NCBI GenBank assembly: GCA_037176905.1
Contig: JBBBWG010026834.1
Span: 6,164-67,950, forward strand
DNA from: Azolla pinnata
Lineage: Eukaryota > Streptophyta > Polypodiopsida > Salviniales > Salviniaceae
DNA length: 61,787 nucleotides
Reading direction: 5' to 3'
The notes under the pieces are model-generated. The model ran no database searches. It worked only from the letters and a program-made list of their open reading frames with translations, and was not told where the DNA came from. Both the position numbers and the translations under genes were made by a program. Shown here piece after piece: positions 26,738-38,096 of this stretch; the first letter of the stretch is position 1; every line of letters begins with the position of its first letter.

Positions 26738-29700
26738 TCAGCCTTTTTTACGTTGCTTCATTTTAGGGGCACAATCTGGGCAATACCATTTACCCTTTGG
26801 TTGGCTTGTGATGCCAACACATTCGAAATGGAACCACTCTATTTTACACTGCAAAACAAAAAAAACACAAAAAAATAGCCCATTAGATAATAAAGTTTCC
26901 ATGGCATAGTAATAAAAGTTCATTCTTCATAAAACAAATAGCGTCATGGATTCAAGCCTTGAAGCAATGGCTCTAATGTTAAGGTTGGTTCAGTTTAAAT
27001 TTATGTTCACACATGATTACCTTGCATCTACATACTTTAGCCATTACCTATTCTACATTACCCATAGTTAAACTAGAAAGAAACCCTAGATTGCTTTCTC
27101 ATTGGGACATTCTAATATTTTTTCCAGAGGAGACTATTACAATAGGTCTTGTATAACAATATCCTAAAGCCTTAAAGAGACTATTACATAGAAAAAGTAG
27201 TATATTTTATATGCATGATCTTATATGACAATACCCTAATGATTCAAGGAAACTAATTCCAAAGATGGCAACTTGGCTCATGTCACTCACAATACCCTGA
27301 TGAGTAAAGGAGACTATTACAAAGACAATGTGTTGTTTCATTTCAATCTAGTATGCAATGATCTTCTATAATAATACCCATAATGACCATAAAGTGACTG
27401 GTTGAACTTACACTCTCATTGTCACATGCTATCATGTTCCCGAAAGAGACTCGATTACAAATACAATATGTGGGTTCATTTGGATCTATGGGCAAATCGA
27501 GATCCATGCTCACAGGCTCCTCTACCGCTTGCCTTCTGAATGAATTGATCATGGATGAGCAAGGAAAATGAACAAACTTAAAATTCATTTAGATTTAAAT
27601 ATTCTCCATGGATATATTAATTACATTACTAGTCTAAATTTAATATAAAAATGAGTACATTAAAGATTGAAATGTTACTTTTTGCGCTTTATTTTTGTGT
27701 CCGCTTCTTTTGCCACACTATCGGCGCTTTTAAGCTTTTGATCAACCACAGATGGACTCCCAGTGTTCTCGCTCTCTGCCATGCACTCCAAATGAAAGCA
27801 TACACACAAAATATCAGAGATGATAGAATTAACGTTTGATAGGCTTTGACGATATTCGCAAAGTATGCTGATATAACAAGATGGCACTACTGAGAACTAA
27901 TTTACATAGATAAAGCACAGACCATGCATAAGTTCAAGATCAAATTTTCGTAAGTACTTATCCAGGCGCCGCACATGACCATCGACCTACAATATAAACA
28001 TAAGTCACCCTCGGTGAATGCCATAACCATAATGAGACTAGGGTTTAGGAGTTTAAGATAGCCTTAAACCCTAAATCTTAGCTATCAAATTGTGGGATTG
28101 TAAACACTAACTTACTCTCTCGTACGTTTCAGTTGCTAATCGAATTTTATGCTCAGCAATTGCTTTGCATCTATCACTCATATCAGTTGCTTTTCTTGAA
28201 AAAGAAAATTCTTGTAGCAACATGTCAGACTCTGAACACTTCCTCGCATCTTCCAGCTCCTGTTCATAATGTTCTTCTAGTTGTTTTTGGTACTCTTTCA
28301 GTCACCAACACAGAAAAAACCTCTCTTAGAACTTGAATGGAGTCTTGCAAAGTCTCAGAAAAAGCAAACAAAAGTTTGAGCTGGAGAAATAAATACCTTG
28401 AAATTGTTCATCAAGCTTCCGTATTTCACGATAGTTATCCTTCAATTCAGAAGGCAGAGATGCAATACCTGTACCACATAAAAGCAATTTCAAATAACCA
28501 ATCAAGCAAAGAGTCAGTACGACTTCCAAAAAAACCTAAAACTGAAATAAGCTATATACTCGCATAAATATTTATACAACTTGTCAGAAACAAGAAATGT
28601 AAAAACGATTGTTCCACCTTCACGGTTAAACCTACAGACACTAACAAAAGTTGAAATTAAAAATTGCTGAAATATTAAGTTGCTATCTACTTCCCATCCC
28701 CTGACATCAAGACTTCAACATTTATAATTTCAAATACTTGGTACCTACTTGAATACTTGTTTATGTAGTTTGAAACAATGGTTGCTCAGGAGTGCCAAAA
28801 AGTGTGGAGAGAATTAAAAAAATCTGGAAGATTGCTCACACTACATAGCTTAGGTAATCCATAAAGGCTTAAATGGTCATCTGCATCTTCCCTGCGCTCT
28901 CCATACTTCAAAATTACGTTGTGCTCATTGGAGACACTTATAAGTTAAATGAAGTACAAAGGTGGGAGTATAAATTGAATGACAAAAAGCTAAAAAAAGG
29001 TTCCAAGATGGGGCTTCCATCCCTTGACATCAACCCTTCAACACTTACAATTTAAATGCTCGGTACCTACTATACAAAATTTATAATTCGTATGGTGGTG
29101 GTGATTATTATTATTTAAGTTTCCATGAATGGGGGGCTAACACGACTCATACATCCAACAAATGTTACCAAGCACTCTATCTAGCGGGGAGTGGTTTGAA
29201 TTTTAGAAGCAAAGGAATAAGCAAACGCTGAAACAAGAGTATTACCTTGCAAAGACCAGCAAAGTCCAACCCTAATGTCATCAGCAATGTTGTGTTTAGC
29301 TTAGGGATTACGATAGCTATTTCAAACATCCAGAGTTAAATGCTGTTCTGTATCTGGAACCTTGAGTCAGCATTAGTCACATTCTCTTCTTCTGTCCAAT
29401 ATTTAGGCAGATCTCAGTTCCTATTTCCAATATGCAAGTTTATGTGTGTGTCCATAGCACTATGATGATCTAAATCACTTTGCCATGCATGCCTGAATCT
29501 GAGCCTGAGCATCTGCAAATCTGAGGCATTATCTTTGACTCTCAATATGTATTCACAAACACTTTGTTACGGGCATAAAAAATCTATCGTCCTTCCAATT
29601 TGTAGGGGCGTTGCTTAGGCTGGTTTAACAATCCCGAATGATCGTGTAGAAATTTCCCTAGCACCTTTATTATTTCATTCCATGTTATAGCTGAAATACT

Positions 29701-31278
29701 GCCTCCCAAAATGTTGATAACAAGGTTAAATCATAGGGAAGAATATGAAATGCTATGACAGTCTGAAAACATAGTAACAAGCTCACTGAAATAAAAAAAT
29801 CTTACTCACACCTTCTATCAACAACACTCGTATATTAAATGAATTCAATCATACAAGATGTAATCTAGAAAAACTAGCTTCTCCACCCAGCAATACAACG
29901 AATGCTTTGTTTTCTAATGACATTTCCTTATCTCGCTAAGGTATATATAGGCCTTCACTCACTAAACTCCTATATGCTGAATCAATTAAATCATACAAGA
30001 TATGATCACAAAAAACTAATCTCTCCACCCAACAAATAACCAATGATTAGTTTCTCAAGGATTTCATGATGATGTCTCATCTAGTCAGTACAATATATGA
30101 AGACCTTCACTCAAAACACTTATATATGTTGAATGAATCGAAGCATACAAGTTTCGATCATGAAAAACTAATCTCTCCACCCAACAAATAGAAAGAATGC
30201 TTAGTTTTCTGATGACCCTTCACAATAATATTTCATCATCTCAATGTACTATATCAAGGACTTCACGCAACAATCTTGTATATGCTAAATGAATCAATCA
30301 TACGAGATTTAATTGTGAAAAGCTAATCTTCCCAACCAACAAATAACATGACTACTTGGTTTCCTGATGAGCTTCTACGATGATATTTCATTGCTTTAAT
30401 ACGGTGTATCAAGGGCATAGTTCAACATGTTAAATGAATCAAATCATAAAATATTTGATCCGAAAAACTAATCTCTCCGCAAAGCAAATAAAAAGAAAGC
30501 TTAGTTTCCTAAAGACCTTTCAAAGGTATTTCATCATTCGTTTGGCCTTCACTCAACAAAATTCCATATGTTGCCTGTCCAATTCAGCTCACATTCTATG
30601 GTAAAGACCCCATGCCAAGAAAACAAAAACACTCAGAGTTCCATGGCATCTTGTCTACTCTTTCTGTTAGCAGTTGGTGAGTTATTTTGGAAAAGCAAAT
30701 AGTAGGTGTTCTCCTTCACGAGTGTGTACTTTCAAACAGGAGAAGACTCTCTTTGACACCAAAAATCGCATTTCAAGGCAAAGAACTCGTGCCAAGAAAC
30801 CTAAATTTCGCATCTTGGTTTTTTATTCACAGCTGATGAATTATTTGGAGAAAAACAAATGAAAAAATACAATCAAATTCGCGTTTCCACCTTCATTACT
30901 ATCTACATCTATACGAAAATTAGATGTAGACGACAAATTTCTTATAAATCAGTATATACAGAGAGAGAGAGAGAGATAGATATATATTCAAGAACAGGAA
31001 GGGAATTGAAGGGACAAACAAAAGCATGCCTCAAAGATTTACAAAATACACTTCTTTGATACAAGATTTGAACGAATTAAAAAAGAAATTAAGCTAGAGC
31101 ACCCTGATGAAAAATGCCCACAGAAATAGTCCATTTTTCTTCACCCCAGAAATTTAAGAATCGGAACAGATCAGGAAAGAAAAACCAAGGGGTCGAATTC
31201 AGACAAAAGAAGGGGGGGGGATAGAGAGAGAGAGAGGGGTAGAGACTTACTCTTCACGAATTCTTCGAGGTAAGGCAT
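26738..31278 (-). CDS. ING1: ING1-like PHD-finger chromatin reader
   Basis: Seven exons on the minus strand: 31278-31251, 28468-28397, 28294-28116, 27986-27923, 27775-27679, 27532-27412, 26848-26738. They sum to 224 codons (223 residues). The N-terminal ING region is helical, with [20 protein letters not shown] and [20 protein letters not shown]. The PHD finger has ligands Cys170, Cys172, Cys183, Cys188, His194, Cys197, Cys210 and Cys213 (C4HC3), preceded by [16 protein letters not shown] and including [11 protein letters not shown] and [10 protein letters not shown], followed by a short basic tail [11 protein letters not shown] proteins are subunits of histone acetyltransferase or deacetylase complexes; their PHD fingers read H3K4me2/3. 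The KIEWFHF form fits plant ING1 rather than ING2. The first exon is 28 bp and the first intron is about 2.8 kb. Confidence 0.93.
29840..30570. repeat. Degenerate tandem repeat of about 140-150 bp in ING1 intron 1
   Basis: Five diverged units share AATCATACAAGAT, AAAACTAATCTCTCCACCCA, AACAAATA, GCTTAGTTTTCTGATGA and CCTTCACTCAACA. Anchors fall near 29847, 29988, 30140, 30293 and 30440. No transposon coding sequence is present. Confidence 0.75.
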
Positions 31279-31461
31279 GTTATCTGAAGAGGAAGAGGAA
31301 TCTCCTGCGAACCCACATGAGGAAAATGCAGATCTGTGTTTCTTGGCTTAGCAGCCCTAATTTTGCAGGCAAGAGAAAATGGGTCAAAAGCCCACATGCA
31401 GGTCAGATATTCAAAAAACAGTCCAAATTCATCAAATGGTCCAAACAAATTTTATCAATTA

Positions 31462-32250
31462 CCTTCTAAATTTACAAATTAATGCCTAGTTTTATCGCAA
31501 ATCGATTAATTACAAATTAATGCCTAGTTTTATCTGAAATCGATTAGTTACAAATTAATGCCTAGTTTTATCGCAAATTGATTAATTACAACTTAATGCC
31601 TAGTTTTATCGCAAATCGATTAATTACAACTTAATGCCTAGTTTTATCGCAAATCGATTAATTACAAATTAATGTGTAGTTTTATCACAAATCGATTAAT
31701 TACAAATTAATGTGTAGTTTTATCACAAATCGATTAATTACAAATTAATGCGTAGTTTTAGCACAAATCAATTAATTACATCTTAATGCCTAGTTTTATC
31801 GCAAATCGATTAATTACAAATTAATGCGTAGTTTTATCGCAAATCGATTAATTACAAATTAATGCCTAGTTTTATCGCAAATCGATTAGTTACAAATTAA
31901 TGCCTAGTTTTATCGCAAATTGATTAATTACAACTTAATGCCTAGTTTTATCGCAAACCGATTAATTACAAGTTAATGCCTAGTTTTATCGCTAATCAAT
32001 TCATTAATTAAAAATTACAAATTAATGTCTAGTTTTATCGCTAATCAGTTGCAAATTAATGTCAAGTTTTATTGCTAATCAATTAATTAATTAGAAATTA
32101 CAAATTAATGCCAAGTTTTATCGCTGATCAATTAATTAATTAGAAATTACAAATGAATGCCTAGTTTTATCGCTAATCAATTCATTAATTAAAAATTACA
32201 AATTAATGTCTAGTTTTATCGCTAATCAGTTAAAAATTAATGTCAAGTTT
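31462..32250. repeat. 38-bp AT-rich minisatellite upstream of ING1
   Basis: More than 15 copies of a unit built from ATTAATTACAAATTAATG, CCTAGTTTTATCGCAAATCG and close variants. The 38-bp period is regular to about 31985. It then loosens to longer units containing TCGCTAATCAATTAATT. It begins less than 200 bp upstream of the ING1-like start codon. Confidence 0.95.
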
Positions 32251-34239
32251 TATTCGCACGAAGTGTCTGGTGTTGGTTTGATTACTCAACAACTTGTGTA
32301 ACTGAGAAATCTGACAACAATTGCCTCTGCAACCAGATTGGCTTCTTTTCGTCGCATCGGACTCATCTCTGTGCACCTTGATTTCTAACGTCGAGCAAAG
32401 CAGAGCCATGCAACTCTGAAAGGGTTTTGACTTCCGACATGTGCATGTGCGAACATGTATCGGGTCATTGATTGCTTCTTTTAGTGCTTCTCGATTTGTA
32501 ACCGACGATGCTGGCTTCTGCAGTAGCAGATCCGCAAGCTCGAGTCTGGATCTGCTTCATTCTGCTCTCTCTCCCTATCTACCCTTTGCAGATCCAGGTC
32601 CGTAAGGTAGATTGATGATGTTGCAAGAAGTGAAGTTAGTCCCAATTTCCATTGTGCCCATCTTGCAGTTCTTAGACATTGTCCTTGAGACGCGAATTGC
32701 AAATCTCTTATTCGACGACTGACTTCCAAGTAGTAAACACAGTCACAACCCTGATCATAGGAGATAATTTCGGATTGGAACCATAAACTGGCCCAAGGGA
32801 CTTTGGAGTTGGAACGCGATAGCGTGTATGGCATAAACTCTTGTAGAGGAAAATTTTCCCGCTCGTCACCTGGCGGATCAGCTTGTGGATTCTGGGATAA
32901 ACCATATATTTTAGTCAGGAATACATTTGTGCATTCGCATTCGAGTATAAAAATATTATTCGAGAATTGACAAAAACAAGAAAACAGACTATTAAGGTTT
33001 GATCGCAATAAGCCTGATGGGCATTTCGACGAATATCCCAATTTTCTTCTCCTCCCTTAGTTCATGCATACATCTCAGGAGCGCCATCGATGCCATGTCG
33101 AGGCACAAAAGAGTTTGTATGTTTGTACACATGGGCTCATCTCCCCCATCGATCGAAATCGATAGATTTCCGTAACTGCAAGGTTGCAGCTAGCTAGCCA
33201 TCGCTACAAGCTGTCGTGTATGTTCCCCTGATGCCCAACTTGCATTGACACAGGGTCAGGTTGTTCATGAGAGACCATGGGTCTTTCGTGTACATGCTCG
33301 TAAGTTGATTCGTTCGCTCGCATCTGAGATCGATAACCATTCAAGATAGCAAGGGCGCGGTATACGGATGCCATTTATGGGGGGGTATATTTATGGCGCT
33401 CATTTAACTTTAGCGGCAAAAAAACCTTTACCGCGGCCTTTTCCCTGTCTGCTTGTTGTAGTACTCTCCTCTCCCACTGGAAGCAGAAGGAGAGGAGGAC
33501 AGAAAGAACGAAATCGACAAAGAAATCAGAAAGAAAGATATATTGACGTCTACTTAGGCCAATATGACCCATGAGACAAAGCATACAATAATGTTTGTGC
33601 ATCCACTCATCTATGAGAGCGGTATGATGATAGTTATAGATACAATTGTCTAATGTTTATATAAGGTGAAAATATCGTGTTTATAGAGAGGTTGTATCCT
33701 TAAGGTTTTATCAGATTCAGAGCTTCAGGAAGGCTTACTGTGCTAAATTTGGCCCACTTGCTTGTGTTTTTTTTAAGGCTTCTGGTCCTTATTGGTTTCA
33801 CACTCGACATGTGTGCGGGCGCCTGTTTGGCCTGATCCTCTCGTGCATCTCGTGACGACGATCTGCATAAGTTTCTGGCGATCGAGATCATAAAAAAAAG
33901 GATCTCACATCCATTAGCCTCCTCCTTCGCTTCCTTTTTTTTTCCCCATTTCCCACAGAGGGGCTCTCGATCGAGATTTCGCCTTTAGGGCGGAGAATAT
34001 TAATGATGCCCGATCGGAACAATGCCCCCACTTCGGACCAGTTATGGCTCCGATATCGTCGTCGTCGTCATCATCACCAGCACCACCTTCATGAGAAAGT
34101 GTGCTTCATATCGGCACGGATCTGGAAGGCGCAATAGTTGCAACTGCGGGTCTTGTGTCTGCGAGGAGGTTTTTTTCCGCATGCGGGCAAGCATTAGGCA
34201 TGCGCAATTAACAAGAAAAAAAGAAAGGAAGGAAAGGAA
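32251..34239. other. Intergenic region without a supported gene
   Basis: A minus-strand open frame of 186 codons (33041-32481) is the longest here. It has no domain, repeat or targeting feature that I recognise, so I do not call it a gene. The rest contains only short A- or T-rich tracts. Confidence 0.45.
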
Positions 34240-34570
34240 GGAAGATATCTATCTTAATGCCTTCTAAGGCAGGCAGGCCAAAAGAAAGAAAGATATATTA
34301 ACGTATTCTAAGGCAGCTAAGGCCAAAGAAAAGAAAGAAAGATATATTAACGTCTTCTAAGGCAGCTAAGGCCAAAGAAAAGAAAGAAAGATATACTAAC
34401 GTCTTCTAAGGCAGCTAAGGCCAAAGAAAAGAAAGAAAGATATACTAACGTCTTCTAAGGCAGCTAAGGCCAAAGAAAAAAAAGAAAGATATATTAACGT
34501 CTTCTAAGGCAGCAAGACCAAAGAAAAGAAAGAAAGATATATTAACGTCTTCTAAGGCAGGCAGGGCTAA
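34240..34570. repeat. 49-bp minisatellite, about seven copies
   Basis: Each unit contains GAAAGAAAGATATATTAACG, TCTTCTAAGGCAG and CTAAGGCCAAAGAAAA. Successive TAAGGCAG words at about 34310, 34359 and 34408 give a 49-bp period. The first unit and the last unit (ending GGCAGGCAGGGC) are diverged. The following 34570-35840 holds low-complexity tracts (GAAA, CTT, GATC) and no gene. Confidence 0.92.
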
Positions 34571-35850
34571 AGCTGATATATCATCAATGGGATCTGTACC
34601 CAATCATGAAAGAGAAAAAAAGGCATGGTGGCCAAAACACGACAAAAGTGAAGAAGAAGAAGAAAGAAGATATAATCATAGAAAGCATTATTAAGCTCCG
34701 TAAGAGTACGGAGAAGATTAGCTAGTTATAAACATGCGCCCGCAATGGCACGAATGCCCCAGGAGCTCTTCTTCTTCTTAACTTAACGATCGATCTATCG
34801 ATCGATCAGTTGGGGCAAAGAAAAAAAAAAACGGCGCCTTTTTAACCAAAAAGGGAAGATTGCACACCAAGCTAAACTCACTTTCCTTTCTTTTCTTGCT
34901 TGCAAGCAAGCCATGCCAAGAGTGTGATAGATATAGAGAAGAAGATTGACTCTGTGCATATGTGTACGCATGCATGCATGTGTGTGTATACGTATGCATA
35001 TGGAAGAGTTACTTACTTATGGGCTCCAGAGCCACCCTGCAGATTGCGCGCACCGATCCATCAATCCATCTGTCGACGATTGTTCGATCATTCGAGGAAT
35101 GCCTTCTTTTATCCGTTCATAAATGTATGTTTGTATTAAAACAACCTGACAAATCCCCCCCAAAAAAGCCCTTGCTGTTAAAACTGTCGAGCACTACTTA
35201 AACTGTCGAGTTGTTTTCTCACTACACATCTCTAGATACTTCTGCGGCGTATAGAGGTTAAACCACTAGCCGCGAGTCAGGCTTACTTGTATACACCGTT
35301 ACACGTATATGTGCCAGCATTTACAACACGAATTTATGTTTGATCGATCGGTTAGAACAATCGGCTCTCTAAACAAGGCTGCTGAGTCAGAATTTTCCAG
35401 TCCGCTAAAAGAGGACGACAGAGAAGCGGGAGCCGACGAAGCCCTGCGAGCACACCAAAGCTAAAGAGTTTAGATCTCACTATGAGCACTCCTGTGAACT
35501 GCTGAACTCTTACACATCTCTCAAATACTTCCTTCTTTCCTTCTTTCTTTCTTTCTTTCTTTCTTTCTTCTTCTTCTTCTTCTTCTTCTTCTTCTTCTTC
35601 TTCCTTTCTCCTTTGCAACATAAAAACCTTGTGTTTTTCTGAACTGCTCCCATGGGACAAACAACAGAGAAAAAAAGGTCCCACATGTGTTTCTTCAGCT
35701 GGAAGGGAAAAAAAAAATAAATAAATAAATTGGAAAAAAAACGAAAAAAATCGGGGCGAAAGGAAAAATAAATTGTAAAAATAAACACCTAAAAATTCGG
35801 AGGCGTAACGAAAAAAAAAGGAAAACAAAAAAGCAGATGTCGGGGCCTGC

Positions 35851-36253
35851 TGACGTGGCCGGCTTTGGCGGGGAAAGCGGGATGACGTGGATCGACCGTG
35901 CGATGACGTGGCAGTGACGTGGCGGGGCAGCCAGGATGACGTGGCCGGTGGTTACGCACGTGGCAAGGCTGAGCTGGCAGCCACGTCATCACCACCGGTT
36001 CGGAAAAGAAGGCGGCGGGCGTGACGGGGCAGGCCAGCGTGGACGGAGCGCCGACGTGGGACGTGATGACGTGGCGGGCCATGTCCACGTGGCCGCCCGG
36101 CACGTGCGCGCTGCCGTCTGACGTGGCAGAGGCCGGCTGAGCTGTCGTCCGTCGTGGCAGCCCGGCGGCTGAGCTGGCATCCGACGTGGCAGCCCGGCGG
36201 TTGAGCTGTCATCCGACGTGGCAGCCCGGCGGCTGAGCTGGCATCCACGTCAT
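35851..36253. promoter_or_regulatory. Dense ACGT-box (TGACGTGGC / CCACGTCA) array
   Basis: At least 16 ACGT cores occur in about 400 bp, mostly as TGACGTGG on this strand with CCACGTCATC on the other and a few CACGTG G-boxes. The right part (about 36120-36250) is a tandem repeat of about 32 bp containing CCGACGTGGCAGCCCGGCGG and GAGCTGGCAT. Such motifs are classical plant bZIP targets (ABRE, G/C-hybrid box, unfolded-protein-response element). The array is followed at once by a pyrimidine-rich leader-like stretch pointing toward the XBAT-like gene. Function is inferred from motif density and position. Confidence 0.6.
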
Positions 36254-36289
36254 CGTCCCCGTCCCTGATCATCATCATCCATTCACGCC

Positions 36290-38096
36290 ATGGCAGTTGT
36301 GACCTTCTTCTTCTTCTTCTTCTTCTTCTTCTTCGTCGTCTTCTTCGTCGTCGTCTTCCTTCCTTCCTTCCTTCCTCCGTTTCTTGCTGTCTGCTGCTTC
36401 CTCCTGCTCGCCATTAACCTTTTCTCTGCAGCTCCATCGCCTGCGTTGCTTCCAGGCCCTTCCCTTCCCTTCTTCTTGCTCCATCGCTGCTGCCATTTCC
36501 CGTTCCCTCTCTCCTTCCCTTCCCGTCTTTCTTCGCCTTCCCTCTCCATCGATCGATCGATCGATCGATCGATCGATCGCGCTCTCCCTCCTCTCCATCC
36601 ACCGATCGCTGCTGCAGCTCCATGGCGCCTTCCCGCCGCTCTCCGATGCTCCTCCATCTCCTCCGTCTTCCCTGACTCCTTCGAGCTTCATCCGTCGCCG
36701 CTGGACGCTGCTGCTCCTCCTTCCTTGATGCTGCATTCCCCTCGTCCGATTCCGGCAGGTTCATCTCCTTTTGCTGCTGCATTCCCATCGTCTTGTCTTG
36801 AATCTGTTTCCAAATCTGTTGTGCTTACCTCCATTGCTGCCTAATATGTTTCTCCGCTGATCTTGCTCCTCTTCTTCTCCTTCGTCGCCATCTCCTTCTT
36901 CTTCTTCTTCTTCTGATTTCTACTGTTCCCGTTTCTGAATTATATCCGACTAATTTCACCTTCTTGTTCGCAAATTCTTTTGATCCATTTCTGCACTGAA
37001 GCTATGGCGTCTTCTCACTTTCCGGCCAGCTTCTTCTGCTTCTGCTTCTTCTTCTTCTTCTTCTTTTCTTTCTGAACATCTGTGTCTTTTGCCTTGCCTA
37101 CTGATTATCAAAAGAAAGAACATTCTGCACATGTCCTTCTCCTTCTGCTTAATTTCCTGCATAGCGCTTGCCAATAGTCTTGGCTCCTTCTTCCTACGAC
37201 TTCTTCTTCTTCTTCTTCTTGGTCTTCGTCTCTCCAATTGTGCGCAATGTTAATGGAAAAGGAACATTACTCTTTTCATCGATTCTTTATAGCATACCAT
37301 CAGTAATCACGAAAAAGAATCTTAACCTAGTGAGGTTTCTATGTATGATGTAGGCGATCGATTCTATTTGCTCTTCTTCTTCTCCTCCTTTACTGTCGAG
37401 ATCTCTGCATACTAGCAGTTTGTTCACCATTACGTGCACATATACTGTCATTATGGCATCTTTTACAGCACTCCATCTTCACTGAGCATTTCAAAATGAA
37501 TTCTGCTGTTAATTTTACACCTAGTTCCTCCTGACATTTTTCTTTTTTATTCTTAGTCTCGCTTATCCCCCTCGTTCCCTTACCAATTTACGACACCTCG
37601 ATGATTTAACATCTCTGATTAGCCATTGCGACATCAGCTCCCATAACCTCCATATCTTGCCTACGGAAGTTTTCTGGTTTCATATATGCAGAAAACCTGC
37701 ACGAATTCAGCTGTCATGCACACGTTGCTTCAGCTCTAACAACACCTTGTCTCTGCTGATGCTCCTACACACACAAATCAATTCATCTTGTCGTTTCTAT
37801 TTCCATGATCTGTTCCTAAACATTTCTGCCTCAAAGTACATATAATATAAATCTAAATCTCTATACAGATGTAACTTTACTGCCTCAAAGTATAATATCT
37901 TAAATCCGTATGAATGTACTTCTGATTTCTTTCTCTCTTTCTTATTCCTGTTGACGTCTCTTAACTTCTCCTCTAAGCTGTCTTCTGAAAGAAAAGCTCC
38001 TTACCTCCAACGATAAATTTTCGTATCGCCTTGGCCGTTCTAATCTAGTCACGTATGGCAATTTACAGTGACAATTGTGTTTGTTGCGTGAGTAGA
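36290..38096 (+). other. Probable 5' leader and leader intron of the XBAT-like gene
   Basis: A pyrimidine-rich stretch with (TTC)n, (CTTC)n and an about 30-bp (GATC)n tract at 36550-36579 looks like a transcribed leader. A possible donor is CCGGCAG|GTTCAT near 36759. A possible acceptor is TTTACAG near 38067, just before the ATG at 38097. Open frames across it are low complexity. Transcript data would be needed to fix the exon ends. Confidence 0.4.

Noticed and set aside
32481..33041. 186-codon open frame on the minus strand, the longest unexplained frame in the 31-38 kb interval
   Set aside because: No domain, targeting signal, repeat or similarity that I recognise, and no clear splice or promoter context. 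A chance frame is the simpler reading.
35352..36788. Several long frames with poly-Glu, poly-Phe or poly-Lys runs
   Set aside because: Translations of CTT/GAA and CTTC tracts and of the ACGT-box array, with no conserved domain.
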